Of a stretch of 64,000 nucleotides of DNA, positions 8,153 to 15,959 are shown piece by piece. A model generated the notes under the pieces. It was not told where the DNA came from and made no database searches. It worked only from the letters and a program-made list of their open reading frames with translations. Every line of letters starts with the position of its first letter. Within the stretch, counting starts at the first letter, position 1. This stretch comes from Capnocytophaga gingivalis ATCC 33624 (GTDB lineage Bacteria; Bacteroidota; Bacteroidia; Flavobacteriales; Flavobacteriaceae). The stretch is taken from assembly GCF_000174755.1 (NCBI RefSeq), contig NZ_ACLQ01000034.1:32792-96791 (forward strand), in the 5' to 3' direction. Position numbers and translations under genes: made by a program.

Positions 8153-8668
8153 TTATAGGGCGAATTGCAATTCGCCCCTACATACCCTGTCAAAGAAAAA
8201 TTTCAATTCTTGAGAGAAAATCTCGATAGGATAACTATGCGCCATATTTTGTATAAGATGTATATCCACTTGTTGTTCAGGGGCTTTGTCTGTTAAAGCT
8301 ATAGGCAGACTCTCCTTATAGGGGATCACCTCATCCTGCATACCTATGACAAGGAGCATATACTCCTTATAATGCTTATCCCAAAAAGGGGCAAAGGGCA
8401 TTTCGTGCTGATAATTCAGTGCAGGATTGAACAAAGCACAGGGTTTTTGTAACTTTTGAGCCAAGAAATAACCGATAAGTCCCCCTGCACTGGAGCCGAT
8501 AATCACATCAATATTTTGGTATTCCTCACATAAATGAGTGAATAACTCAGGGTTATTTTTGTAATCAAAGACAGGTGCAAGTATTTCCCCATAAGGTGCA
8601 AGTACCTCTTCCCTATCGGCGTGTAGATAGCTATCTAAGCCATGCAAATATAAGATTTTTCTCATCAC
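8153..8668 (-). CDS. YqiA/UPF0227-like alpha/beta hydrolase (esterase)
   Basis: This 171-residue protein has a compact alpha/beta-hydrolase fold: an N-terminal beta strand ending in YLHGLDS (oxyanion region), the nucleophile elbow IIGSSAGGLIGYFLA with the serine in GSSAGG, an acidic residue in GMQDEVIPY, and the catalytic histidine in NMAHSYP. This is the arrangement of YqiA-type small esterases. The natural substrate is unknown. It is the last gene of the leftward operon that starts at 13922. Its final residues, GELQFAL, are encoded by a 20-bp perfect palindrome (8158-8177), so a repeat seems to have supplied the C-terminus and stop. Confidence 0.85.
   Translation of the reverse strand: MMRKILYLHGLDSYLHADREEVLAPYGEILAPVFDYKNNPELFTHLCEEYQNIDVIIGSSAGGLIGYFLAQKLQKPCALFNPALNYQHEMPFAPFWDKHYKEYMLLVIGMQDEVIPYKESLPIALTDKAPEQQVDIHLIQNMAHSYPIEIFSQELKFFFDRVCRGELQFAL
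8158..8177. repeat. Perfect 20-bp palindrome of the GGGCGAATTG type
   Basis: GGGCGAATTG is followed immediately by its own reverse complement, then CCTA. It overlaps the 3' end of the esterase gene. Its GC content and form resemble dispersed REP-like palindromes, and it may also help end transcription. Confidence 0.6.
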
Positions 8669-8687
8669 ACTATGTGGACAGTTAAGG

Positions 8688-9734
8688 TTATTTTACAGGA
8701 GGTATTGCCTCATAATAGGTATATTTCACCTCTGTTTTCGAGGTGATTTTTTGATCTCGATAGGTTATTTTCTCGGTAAGATTTCCCTTGACATCATATC
8801 GGTAGAGGGTACGTTCGTCTTCGGTATTGTTCTTGTAAGTGACATCCTCCAAACGCTCTCTGAAGGGAGTATATAGGTGAAATATACGTTTTTTTTCGAA
8901 TCCTTCAGGGGTATACTCTACATACTTGGTGATTTCCCCTTGGGGATTGTACTCAAAAGAGACCATGGAGGTGATACTATCCTTAGGGTTGATATAGGTT
9001 ACTTCCTGTAATAGTCCTTTGTAGCGATAGAGCACACGACTGGGTAGGTTGTGTAGCTTATAGTTATAGAAGAGTTTTTCTACCAATAAGCTATCTTTTT
9101 CATATCGAGAAATCTTTTTTTCCTGCAGCATCCATAGGGCTCTATAATAATAGTAAGATTCTTTTTCCTGTTCGTATCCCTTGGTATTGTATTTGTATAC
9201 CTCCCTATCGGAGAGTTGCCAATCGTTTTGTTCGAAAACAGACTTGACTACACTTTGTATATTTCCATCCTTGTCATACTCGGTATCGAAGCGAGTAACC
9301 TTAGGTAAGGAATCAGAGTAATCATACCGAAGGCGAGAGACCTCATACCCTAAGGTATCATACTGATAGTGGGTAAGAGTCATTTTTATTTCGTTATTTT
9401 TCAGTGACTTATGCATATAGTTTTCGACAATCACTCTGTGTTCTTCATCATAGTAGAAGCGTGTTTGTTCCTGTAGAGAGTCGTCCTGATAGGAGTTTTC
9501 TATCAGATATCCCTGAGGGTCGTAAGTGATGGAGAGCTCATAGGCTTTTTGCTGAAGAGTCTTCTTAGTAAGGGTGTCTTCTATAAAAATATAGTTCACT
9601 TGTGTCTGTGTTCTGATACTTCCCTGTAGGGTATCCCTTTTTAGGTCAGGATGTGGTTTTTTCGCCTTAGGTTTCTCAGGCGTAGAAGTACAAGAAAGTA
9701 GGAATAAAAGTGAAAAAAAATATAGTAATCTCAT
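8688..9734 (-). CDS. Lipoprotein with YD-repeat-like segments
   Basis: Starting at the ATG at 9734 gives a clean lipoprotein signal, MRLLYFFSLLFLLSC, with the cysteine at about residue 15; the longer frame from 9761 is less likely. The mature part repeats a motif of the form Y-x-Y-D-x-x-G-x-x about every 30-40 residues (YQYDTLGYEV, YDKDGNIQS, YKYNTKGYEQ, EYNPQGEITK, YRYDVKGNLTEK), as in the YD repeats of RHS-type beta shells. At 348 residues it is far too short to be an RHS toxin. It is more likely an outer-membrane-anchored surface or periplasmic beta protein. It lies between the M14-like and esterase genes in the same operon. Confidence 0.75.
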   Translation of the reverse strand: MRLLYFFSLLFLLSCTSTPEKPKAKKPHPDLKRDTLQGSIRTQTQVNYIFIEDTLTKKTLQQKAYELSITYDPQGYLIENSYQDDSLQEQTRFYYDEEHRVIVENYMHKSLKNNEIKMTLTHYQYDTLGYEVSRLRYDYSDSLPKVTRFDTEYDKDGNIQSVVKSVFEQNDWQLSDREVYKYNTKGYEQEKESYYYYRALWMLQEKKISRYEKDSLLVEKLFYNYKLHNLPSRVLYRYKGLLQEVTYINPKDSITSMVSFEYNPQGEITKYVEYTPEGFEKKRIFHLYTPFRERLEDVTYKNNTEDERTLYRYDVKGNLTEKITYRDQKITSKTEVKYTYYEAIPPVK

Positions 9735-9764
9735 GAGGTGGTTTAGGTCTGAAGGAAACAATGT

Positions 9765-11207
9765 TTATTTTTCTATACTAAATATGGGATATATCCAAAG
9801 ACTATCCTTAGGGGTTGGGAGCAAAGGGAGCATATTGGTCTTCATAAATCCATTTTCTGAATAAGGTTCGAGGGTTTCCAACAAGTATTTTCTTCCTTTC
9901 TGCCCAGTAGGCACCCATATATCTCCTTTGCGAATAGCTATTTTTTGTTTTTTTAGGGTCATTTTTTTCTCCATAGCTTCCTTAGTAAGGAAAGATAAGC
10001 TATCTTTGGGAGCTTTTAGGGTATAGGCATATACACTTAGTAGCGAATCTTTCTCAAAACGATGCAATTCTATATGATTTCGTTTGAGATTGTCGATAAT
10101 TTTTGTCAGCAGCTGAGGAATTACATAGCTTTTTGCAATAGCAATAGTATCCTTAGGCTCATAGAGTGTTTTCTCTATAGGCAAGCTGTCTTTGGCAGAG
10201 ACAAGCCTATAGGATAGGATATACTTTTGTTGCTTGAGCATTTCCTTACCTTCCAAATCCTGTAGATTCTCTATCAGTTCTTTGTGAGAATCGACAAGTA
10301 AGAGGATGTTTTTCAGTGCATTGTACATATCTTCCACACGGTTTTTATAAGGGTTTTTCATGCGGCTGGCCACTTGTATTCCTATAGTGTTCCATAGGGA
10401 TGCATACCCAACGATGGAGGCTGTAGAGGCAAAAGACTGAGGTGAAGGATAAGCCAGTAGTTTTCTGGAGGCTCTACCAAGGGTATCCTCCGCAGGGTGC
10501 TTGGCCAAAGAATCACTAAGCTGGGGTATGAAATTCTCTTCCAAATAGTACTTTACTTTGCCTAATTTTTCAGGAATAATGGTCTGGTAAAAAAGGCTTT
10601 GTGAGGGCACATCTCCAGCCAAGGAATATGTATCCACCAAAAAGTGTGGGTTTACCTGATGGAAAATCTCCACAAATGAGCGGGTATTGAGACTTTTATT
10701 TTCTATGAAATCCTCGTTGAGATTTCGCTCCAAAAAGGTGTTGATCTGCCCCTTGAAAAGAGCCTCCTGCTCCATCTGTCCTAAGTAGTTCATGATGGGA
10801 ATTGTTACGACTACTGTATGAGCGGGAATTTCTATTTGTTTCTGCGCTAAGTTTCTCATCAGCTGCATAGTAGCATCAACCCCTTCACGTGCTTTTTCAT
10901 TCATTCCGTTGGTGATGAAAAGAATCATCTTGTTTTTTCGAATACGGTTGAAGTCAAAAATACCATCGCTGTTGAAGATGACCAAGTACAATGGTAAACC
11001 GCTATCGGTAGTGGACATAGTTTTCAGAGAAACAGAACTGTAATTGGTAGCTAATTTCTTATAAAAATCGATAGTCTCCTCATAGGATGTCCCCCCTCCC
11101 CCATCAGTAAGCTCAAAAGGAGTGATAAAGTCCTCCTCAGGAGTGAAAAGTGGAGTGTCACAGCTGGCAAAGAGAGTTACTAAGGATAATATCTTGATGA
11201 TTCTCAT
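9765..11207 (-). CDS. M14 carboxypeptidase-like lipoprotein without zinc ligands (pseudoenzyme)
   Basis: This 480-residue lipoprotein has its lipobox at LFASC near residue 16. After a Gly-rich linker, TSYEETIDFYKKLA, LKTMSTTDSGLPLYLVIF and FDFNRIRK follow the order of Bacteroidota M14 metallocarboxypeptidases. The catalytic motifs are changed. The position of the usual NGIHPGE reads NGMNEKA, removing His and Glu. NLNRDFIK reads NLNEDFIE, replacing the substrate-binding Arg. The DTHxSNG position reads DTYSLAG, removing the third zinc ligand. The fold is therefore probably kept without peptidase activity, perhaps as a binding protein. The start overlaps the YfhO stop by four bases, so the two are translationally coupled. 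Confidence 0.8.
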   Translation of the reverse strand: MRIIKILSLVTLFASCDTPLFTPEEDFITPFELTDGGGGTSYEETIDFYKKLATNYSSVSLKTMSTTDSGLPLYLVIFNSDGIFDFNRIRKNKMILFITNGMNEKAREGVDATMQLMRNLAQKQIEIPAHTVVVTIPIMNYLGQMEQEALFKGQINTFLERNLNEDFIENKSLNTRSFVEIFHQVNPHFLVDTYSLAGDVPSQSLFYQTIIPEKLGKVKYYLEENFIPQLSDSLAKHPAEDTLGRASRKLLAYPSPQSFASTASIVGYASLWNTIGIQVASRMKNPYKNRVEDMYNALKNILLLVDSHKELIENLQDLEGKEMLKQQKYILSYRLVSAKDSLPIEKTLYEPKDTIAIAKSYVIPQLLTKIIDNLKRNHIELHRFEKDSLLSVYAYTLKAPKDSLSFLTKEAMEKKMTLKKQKIAIRKGDIWVPTGQKGRKYLLETLEPYSENGFMKTNMLPLLPTPKDSLWIYPIFSIEK

Positions 11208-13612
11208 GCTTTTTCTTTTTTTCTATGTACAAAAACACTCCCTACAGCGATCACAACAAAGGCTAAGGATGCCGAAAGGCTGATCCACCCGCCTGTTTTT
11301 ACGATTGTAGGAGCAAAGACAAACTCAATGGTATGCTTACCAGCGGGAATCTCAACTCCTCTGAAGGTATAGTCTACCTGATGAATAGTGAGTTCTTGGG
11401 AACCATCAAGTATAGCTTTCCAGCCATGTGGGTAATAGATTTCGGAGAAGACCGCCAAGCCCTCCTGAGGGTTGTCAGTGGAGTAAACGAGCCTGTCCGG
11501 CTCATAACTTCTGAGCTCGATAGTAGCTGTGCTATCTACCTGATATGTCTTATTGCTAAGTGACGAATCATAGGTGATAGCCTCAGCCTTAGGATCAAGA
11601 GTACTCATTCCTTGCATTGCCTGATCAGCATTGCTCACTTTAGAAAGTTTTTTGACAAACCATGCATTGCCCAGAGCATCAGGATTCTCCATCACAACCA
11701 TCCCATTCTTGTCATTCTGGAGTATATACTTGACATTCAGTAGGTTAAGTACTTGTGCATTTTTATTTCTATAAAACTGATAATCAAAGAGTTCCTGTAT
11801 TCTTCTGGGTTTGGCTGCATGATACCCCCCAGGAGAGTGGAAGAAGTAGGAGGTACGAGCACCATTGAGTGCTTCGCTTAGCGAGAATACACGGAAATAC
11901 CCTTTGTCCTCGAGAATTTTAGTTTCTTCTTTAGAAGGGAGGAAGTAGTCTGCGGTCTGAGAAGGAAGCCAATAGTTGTCTTCACTTAAATAACGATAAG
12001 TAACATTTCCTGTATCGGTTACCAAAGTCAATGAGACTAAGGCAAAAGCAATCTTTTCGTTGATTTTTCCTATAGAAAAGAGGTATACTATAGCGAAAGT
12101 AGCCACTACATAGAGCAAGCTCCTTAGGATATCAGTTGTATACATACTTTCCCTATCCTGGCGGATAAGGCGGATAAGATCTTCCCCATACGCTTGTGCA
12201 TAGTAGGCATCATTAGGAGCTTCAAAGGAAAGACCTCCCTTAGCAAGCCATAAAAGTAAAAGTGTTCCTCCCACAATACCTGCGGTGTAATACAGATAGC
12301 GAGAGTAAATTTCTTTCTTATAGTGGACTAAGTATTGGTAAAGCCCCAAAATAGCCAAGGCAGGCATACAGAATTCCAAGATAGTCTGTACAGAAGAGAC
12401 CGCACGGAACTTGTTGTACAAAGGGAAATAGTCGATCATAAGGTCAGTGAGCAGGGCAAAATTCTTTCCCCACGAGAGTAGTAAGGAGAGGATTACCCCA
12501 GATAGGAGCCACCACTTGATGCGTCGTTTGACCACGAAAAGTGCTAATACAAAGAAAAAGAAGACTACTACCCCTATGTAAGCAGGAGCTGCTACAATAG
12601 GCTGATCGCCCCAGTAGGTAGGTAGCTGACGGGTGAATTGTCCTACGACAATAGGGTCATATCCCTGTGCCACTAAGAAGCTATAAGTAGCGGATTTTTC
12701 TCCTATATTTTCGTGGTTAGAGCCTCCCAACAGGCGAGGAACAATTAGGTTTAGGCTCTCATAGACTCCATAGCTATACTCAGTAATATATTCCTTAGAA
12801 AGCCCATGAGTATTAGTCTTGGGTGTACCTTCAGCAGTGAGGGTTAGTTCCGAGTTGCCTCGGGTACTAAAGCGTTCATACTCTTTGGTAGTCAAAAGTA
12901 GGGTAGCATTCATCAGTACAGCCAAAAGAGCCGCTACTGAGAGGACACCTACCCCCTTGAAGAAAGGTCTTAGTGTCCCTCCCTTCCAAGCATGATAGAG
13001 TTTGATTCCTCCCAGAAGTAAGACTAATAGGAGGAGATAGTAAGTCATTTGGAAGTGGTTGGCATTGATCTCCAACGCTAAAGCCAAGGTAGTGAGCAGA
13101 AAACCCCATAAGTACTTTCGCTGGAAGGCCATAAGTATACCTGCTAAGACAAACCCAAAATAACCTATAGCATGTGCTTTGGCATTGTGACCTACTGTGA
13201 GTATGATGATCAGATAAGTGGAGAACCCAAAAGCCAAAGACCCTAAGAAGGCATATCGGTAAGGGACTTTTACCACCAACAGAAAGAGGTAAAAGCCAAC
13301 AAAATAAAGAAATAGATAATCGGCAGGGCGAGGTAAGAAGCGTATGACCTTATCTAACTTCTTTATATAGTTATGAGGATATTCAGCGCCTAACTGATAA
13401 GTAGGCATTCCCCCAAAGGCACTATTAGTCCAATAACTCTCCCTAACGGATCTGAAGTCATTGCGCTCTTTGGACATGCCTATGTACTGTATAATATCAC
13501 TCTGTTGCATTTCCTTGCCCTGTAAGAGAGGGTAAAAGAAAGCCATTGCAATCCCCATGAAAAGGAGCAAGCACACCCCATGAGGGAGTAGCTGTTGGAT
13601 TTTTATCTTCAT
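11204..13612 (-). CDS. YfhO-family polytopic membrane protein
   Basis: This 802-residue protein has about a dozen hydrophobic segments in its first 530 residues, a C-terminal soluble part of about 220 residues, and a last membrane helix near residues 775-795. The opening with QSDIIQY and then YWTNSAFGGMPTYQL is typical of Bacteroidota YfhO proteins. These belong to the GT-C-like membrane glycosyltransferase superfamily; in Firmicutes YfhO is linked to glycosylation of lipoteichoic acid, while the acceptor in Bacteroidota is not established. It is the second gene of the operon, one base after the small membrane protein gene and overlapping the M14-like gene. Confidence 0.9.
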   Translation of the reverse strand: MKIKIQQLLPHGVCLLLFMGIAMAFFYPLLQGKEMQQSDIIQYIGMSKERNDFRSVRESYWTNSAFGGMPTYQLGAEYPHNYIKKLDKVIRFLPRPADYLFLYFVGFYLFLLVVKVPYRYAFLGSLAFGFSTYLIIILTVGHNAKAHAIGYFGFVLAGILMAFQRKYLWGFLLTTLALALEINANHFQMTYYLLLLVLLLGGIKLYHAWKGGTLRPFFKGVGVLSVAALLAVLMNATLLLTTKEYERFSTRGNSELTLTAEGTPKTNTHGLSKEYITEYSYGVYESLNLIVPRLLGGSNHENIGEKSATYSFLVAQGYDPIVVGQFTRQLPTYWGDQPIVAAPAYIGVVVFFFFVLALFVVKRRIKWWLLSGVILSLLLSWGKNFALLTDLMIDYFPLYNKFRAVSSVQTILEFCMPALAILGLYQYLVHYKKEIYSRYLYYTAGIVGGTLLLLWLAKGGLSFEAPNDAYYAQAYGEDLIRLIRQDRESMYTTDILRSLLYVVATFAIVYLFSIGKINEKIAFALVSLTLVTDTGNVTYRYLSEDNYWLPSQTADYFLPSKEETKILEDKGYFRVFSLSEALNGARTSYFFHSPGGYHAAKPRRIQELFDYQFYRNKNAQVLNLLNVKYILQNDKNGMVVMENPDALGNAWFVKKLSKVSNADQAMQGMSTLDPKAEAITYDSSLSNKTYQVDSTATIELRSYEPDRLVYSTDNPQEGLAVFSEIYYPHGWKAILDGSQELTIHQVDYTFRGVEIPAGKHTIEFVFAPTIVKTGGWISLSASLAFVVIAVGSVFVHRKKEKA

Positions 13613-13613
13613 A

Positions 13614-13922
13614 CTATTCTATTTCTTCGTAATCTATGTATTCTCCTACAATTTTTTTCTCTTTGGATTGTTTGGATTGTTGAGAATGACCTGTTTGCCC
13701 AGTATAATTGGTAGAGGAGTTGTAATATCTCTGCTGGGTATTTCTCTGTTCTTCTTTCATCTCTTGGTTGAATTGCTTTTGAAAGGCATCTACTTTTCTA
13801 CCTATCCAAAAGCGCAAAAAGGTAGGTACTAAGAGAGCAAGGAGCCAAAAACCAATAACAAATACAATAAGGACAGTGAAGAGTCCTCCTAAAAAGTCCA
13901 TAAAAGAGGCTTGTTGTATCAT
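13614..13922 (-). CDS. Small membrane protein, DUF4834-like
   Basis: This 102-residue protein has one long hydrophobic stretch (about residues 10-38), a polar Gln-rich linker and an acidic end, GEYIDYEEIE. This matches my recollection of the Bacteroidota DUF4834 family, which often precedes a YfhO gene, but I could not verify it. A second in-frame ATG at 13901 (MDFLGG) may be the true start. The promoter is well placed upstream of 13922 and the YfhO gene begins one base after the stop, so this is the first gene of the operon. Confidence 0.75.
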   Translation of the reverse strand: MIQQASFMDFLGGLFTVLIVFVIGFWLLALLVPTFLRFWIGRKVDAFQKQFNQEMKEEQRNTQQRYYNSSTNYTGQTGHSQQSKQSKEKKIVGEYIDYEEIE

Positions 13923-13938
13923 AATTCAAAATTTTCGT

Positions 13939-13970
13939 CAAAAGTACATTTTTTCTGATAACCTACCAAA
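13939..13970 (-). promoter_or_regulatory. Bacteroidota sigma-A promoter of the YfhO operon
   Basis: On the minus strand TTTG (13970-13967), 20 bases, then TACTTTTG (13946-13939), with the first ATG at 13922. It is a full consensus match and supports one transcript from 13922 down to about 8153. Confidence 0.75.
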
Positions 13971-14000
13971 TTTTCTAATGAAAAACTTTTGCTAAATAAA

Positions 14001-14036
14001 AAAATCATCTCAAAAGAAATTTTTTGAGATGATAAA
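14001..14036 (-). terminator. Terminator after the thioredoxin gene
   Basis: ATCATCTCAAAA at 14004-14015 pairs with TTTTGAGATGAT at 14022-14033. Read leftward, the stem is followed by a T-run (complement of the A-run before 14004). Confidence 0.75.
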
Positions 14037-14062
14037 ATTAAAAATGTAATAAATATGAAAAA

Positions 14063-14605
14063 TTAATTTTTAAAGGTGCCTTTGAAGGTTTTTAGATACT
14101 TATCATAAGCCTCCTGAGTGGTTACTGTAAGATAAGTATTGTTGCCTACGAACTTGATATGAGGTTCCAGCTGGGTGGCAGTAAGGTAGCCTGTGATAGG
14201 AAATACAGGAGTACCTTTCTCATCGAAAATGAGCATCGTAGGGTAAGCACTTACGCCCAAAGCTCCTGCAAAATCATGCATACCATTGCGAGTGTTGGCC
14301 TTGGCCGGATCATAGTTGTTGTTTTTATAAGTAGTTCCATTGTATACTACCTCCTCGTTGCCTTCAGCATTGAACTTTACAGCATAGAAATTATCATTGA
14401 TGTATTTTACCAAGTCTTTGTTCTTGAAAGTTTTTTCAGAGAGCAATCTACAAGGACCACACCATGTAGTGTATACATCCATAAATATCTTTTTAGGAGT
14501 TTTCTTTTGAGCAGCTAAAGCATCATTCATGCTCATCCACTTGATCTCCTGAGCGGAAGCCACTACAGCTACCAACATAAGGAATATCGAAAAAATTTTT
14601 TTCAT
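14063..14605 (-). CDS. Exported thioredoxin-fold protein
   Basis: This 180-residue protein has a signal peptide (MKKIFSIFLMLVAVVASA, cleaved before QEIKW). The thioredoxin active site WCGPC lies at residues 48-52 inside FMDVYTTWCGPCRLLSE, and the cis-proline strand is AYPTMLIFDEKG. An insertion of about 30 residues follows the first domain half, with NGTTYKNNNYDPAKA, as in Bacteroidota DUF255/thioredoxin-7-like periplasmic proteins. It probably reduces or isomerises disulfides in periplasmic proteins. It is a single-gene unit with its own terminator, and an AT-rich gap lies upstream. Confidence 0.9.
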   Translation of the reverse strand: MKKIFSIFLMLVAVVASAQEIKWMSMNDALAAQKKTPKKIFMDVYTTWCGPCRLLSEKTFKNKDLVKYINDNFYAVKFNAEGNEEVVYNGTTYKNNNYDPAKANTRNGMHDFAGALGVSAYPTMLIFDEKGTPVFPITGYLTATQLEPHIKFVGNNTYLTVTTQEAYDKYLKTFKGTFKN

Positions 14606-15059
14606 TGAAAATTTCTTTTTTTAATTACAGAACGATATCCATCAAAAATAATGCCAAACTTTTTAATTACCATTTTTAGTATTTTTCTCAAGAGTAAAAA
14701 ACTCCTCCAGCTCAATGGTATATTTTACTTTCTTATCATGATTAATTATTTAATAATATATTGAATATCAATTATTTAAATTACTTTATATAAAGTAAAA
14801 CATGAAATAATTTCAAATAATTTTTTTATAAATACTTGATAATCAAATGATTATATTGATAGTAATGTATTAAATACCATATATTTATATTTTAATTAAT
14901 TGTAAAATATATTTGTTTTTTAGTTTATATATTATTTTATAATTATATGATAATCATATTTTTATACAATAAATATAATTAATGCTATGAGAATAGTATT
15001 TTTTTGTGTAATTTTGCGTGTAAATAAAAATAACTCTAAGCAGAAAAATTTATTCTCTG
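14606..15059. promoter_or_regulatory. Very AT-rich 454-bp divergent intergenic region with palindromes
   Basis: I find no gene here. It separates the leftward thioredoxin gene from the rightward cation-efflux gene. It holds a perfect 18-bp palindrome, TTACTTTAT plus its complement (14781-14798), and a 7-1-7 inverted repeat, ATATGAT-A-ATCATAT (14945-14959), of the shape used by Fur-family metal regulators. TAATTTTG at 15009-15016 is a likely -7 element for the efflux gene, but its -33 partner is weak. Regulation by metal is inferred from the neighbour, not shown. Confidence 0.45.
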
Positions 15060-15959
15060 ATGGAAAAAAATCTTCCTTATAGAACCATTGGTTTTAGCAT
15101 TTTTGGAAATATACTCTTGGCTATAGTCAAAATAGCCGCAGGTATTTTAGGAAATTCGTATGCCTTGGTAGCTGATGGGATAGAATCCGTATCTGATGTT
15201 TTTTCCTCTATATTGGTACTGGTAGGGCTCAGGTATGCACAAGAGCCAGCTGATAAGAACCATCCTTATGGTCATGGGAAGATAGAACCCTTGGTAACCT
15301 TTGTCATTGTGGGCTTTCTTATCGCCTCTTCCCTACTGATTGCCTACCAGAGTTACCAAAATATCCTCACTCCCCACCAAGCACCTAAGGCTTGGACATT
15401 ATTGCTATTGGGTGGGATTATTCTGTGGAAGGAGTTGAGCTACCGTATCGTACTTAGAAATAGCAAACTCACAGGGAGTTCTTCTCTCAAGGCTGATGCT
15501 TGGCACCATCGAGCAGATGCGATTACCTCTGTAGCCGCATTTATAGGAATTGGTATTGCTCTGTGTATGGGTGAAGGCTATGAGACAGCTGATGATTGGG
15601 CAGCGCTGTTAGCCTCTGGGATTATTCTATACAATGCTTATAAAATCTTCCGTCCAGCATTGGGAGAAATATTGGATGAGGATATGTATGAAGATATATC
15701 ACTAAAAATCAAAGAAGTAGCGAGAGAAGTTCCTGGCGTTATGGCTATAGAGAAGTGCCATATTCGCAAGACGGGTATGTCCTATTGTGTGGATATTCAC
15801 CTGATTGTCAATGGTAATATCACAGTGAAGGAAGGCCATGATATTGCCCATAAGCTCAAGGATACCCTACAGCGGCAGTTCCCTTCAATCGCTTCTGTAC
15901 TGATACATGTGGAGCCTGACTATAAAGAAATTCGTTTTAGAGAATGTTTACAAAACTAA
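15060..15959 (+). CDS. Cation diffusion facilitator (CDF) family metal efflux transporter
   Basis: This 299-residue protein has six predicted membrane helices and a C-terminal cytoplasmic domain of about 90 residues. The transmembrane metal site has its two acidic residues in DGIESVSD (helix 2) and its partner motif in WHHRADA (helix 5, HxxxD). The loop HPYGHGKIEP is a CDF signature. The C-terminal part ends with the beta-alpha domain (HIRKTGMSYCVDIHLIVNG). Such antiporters export Zn, Fe, Mn or Co in exchange for protons. The specific metal cannot be read from this site alone. The 3' end overlaps the convergent menE gene by 12 bases. Confidence 0.93.
   Translation: MEKNLPYRTIGFSIFGNILLAIVKIAAGILGNSYALVADGIESVSDVFSSILVLVGLRYAQEPADKNHPYGHGKIEPLVTFVIVGFLIASSLLIAYQSYQNILTPHQAPKAWTLLLLGGIILWKELSYRIVLRNSKLTGSSSLKADAWHHRADAITSVAAFIGIGIALCMGEGYETADDWAALLASGIILYNAYKIFRPALGEILDEDMYEDISLKIKEVAREVPGVMAIEKCHIRKTGMSYCVDIHLIVNGNITVKEGHDIAHKLKDTLQRQFPSIASVLIHVEPDYKEIRFRECLQN

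Noticed and set aside
8688..9734. RHS toxin from YD-like repeats
   Set aside because: The protein is only about 350 residues, has a lipobox, and shows no RHS core end or toxin tip.
14606..15059. AT-rich gap as a replication origin
   Set aside because: I see no cluster of DnaA boxes (TTATCCACA-like) and no dnaA, gidA or rpmH nearby.
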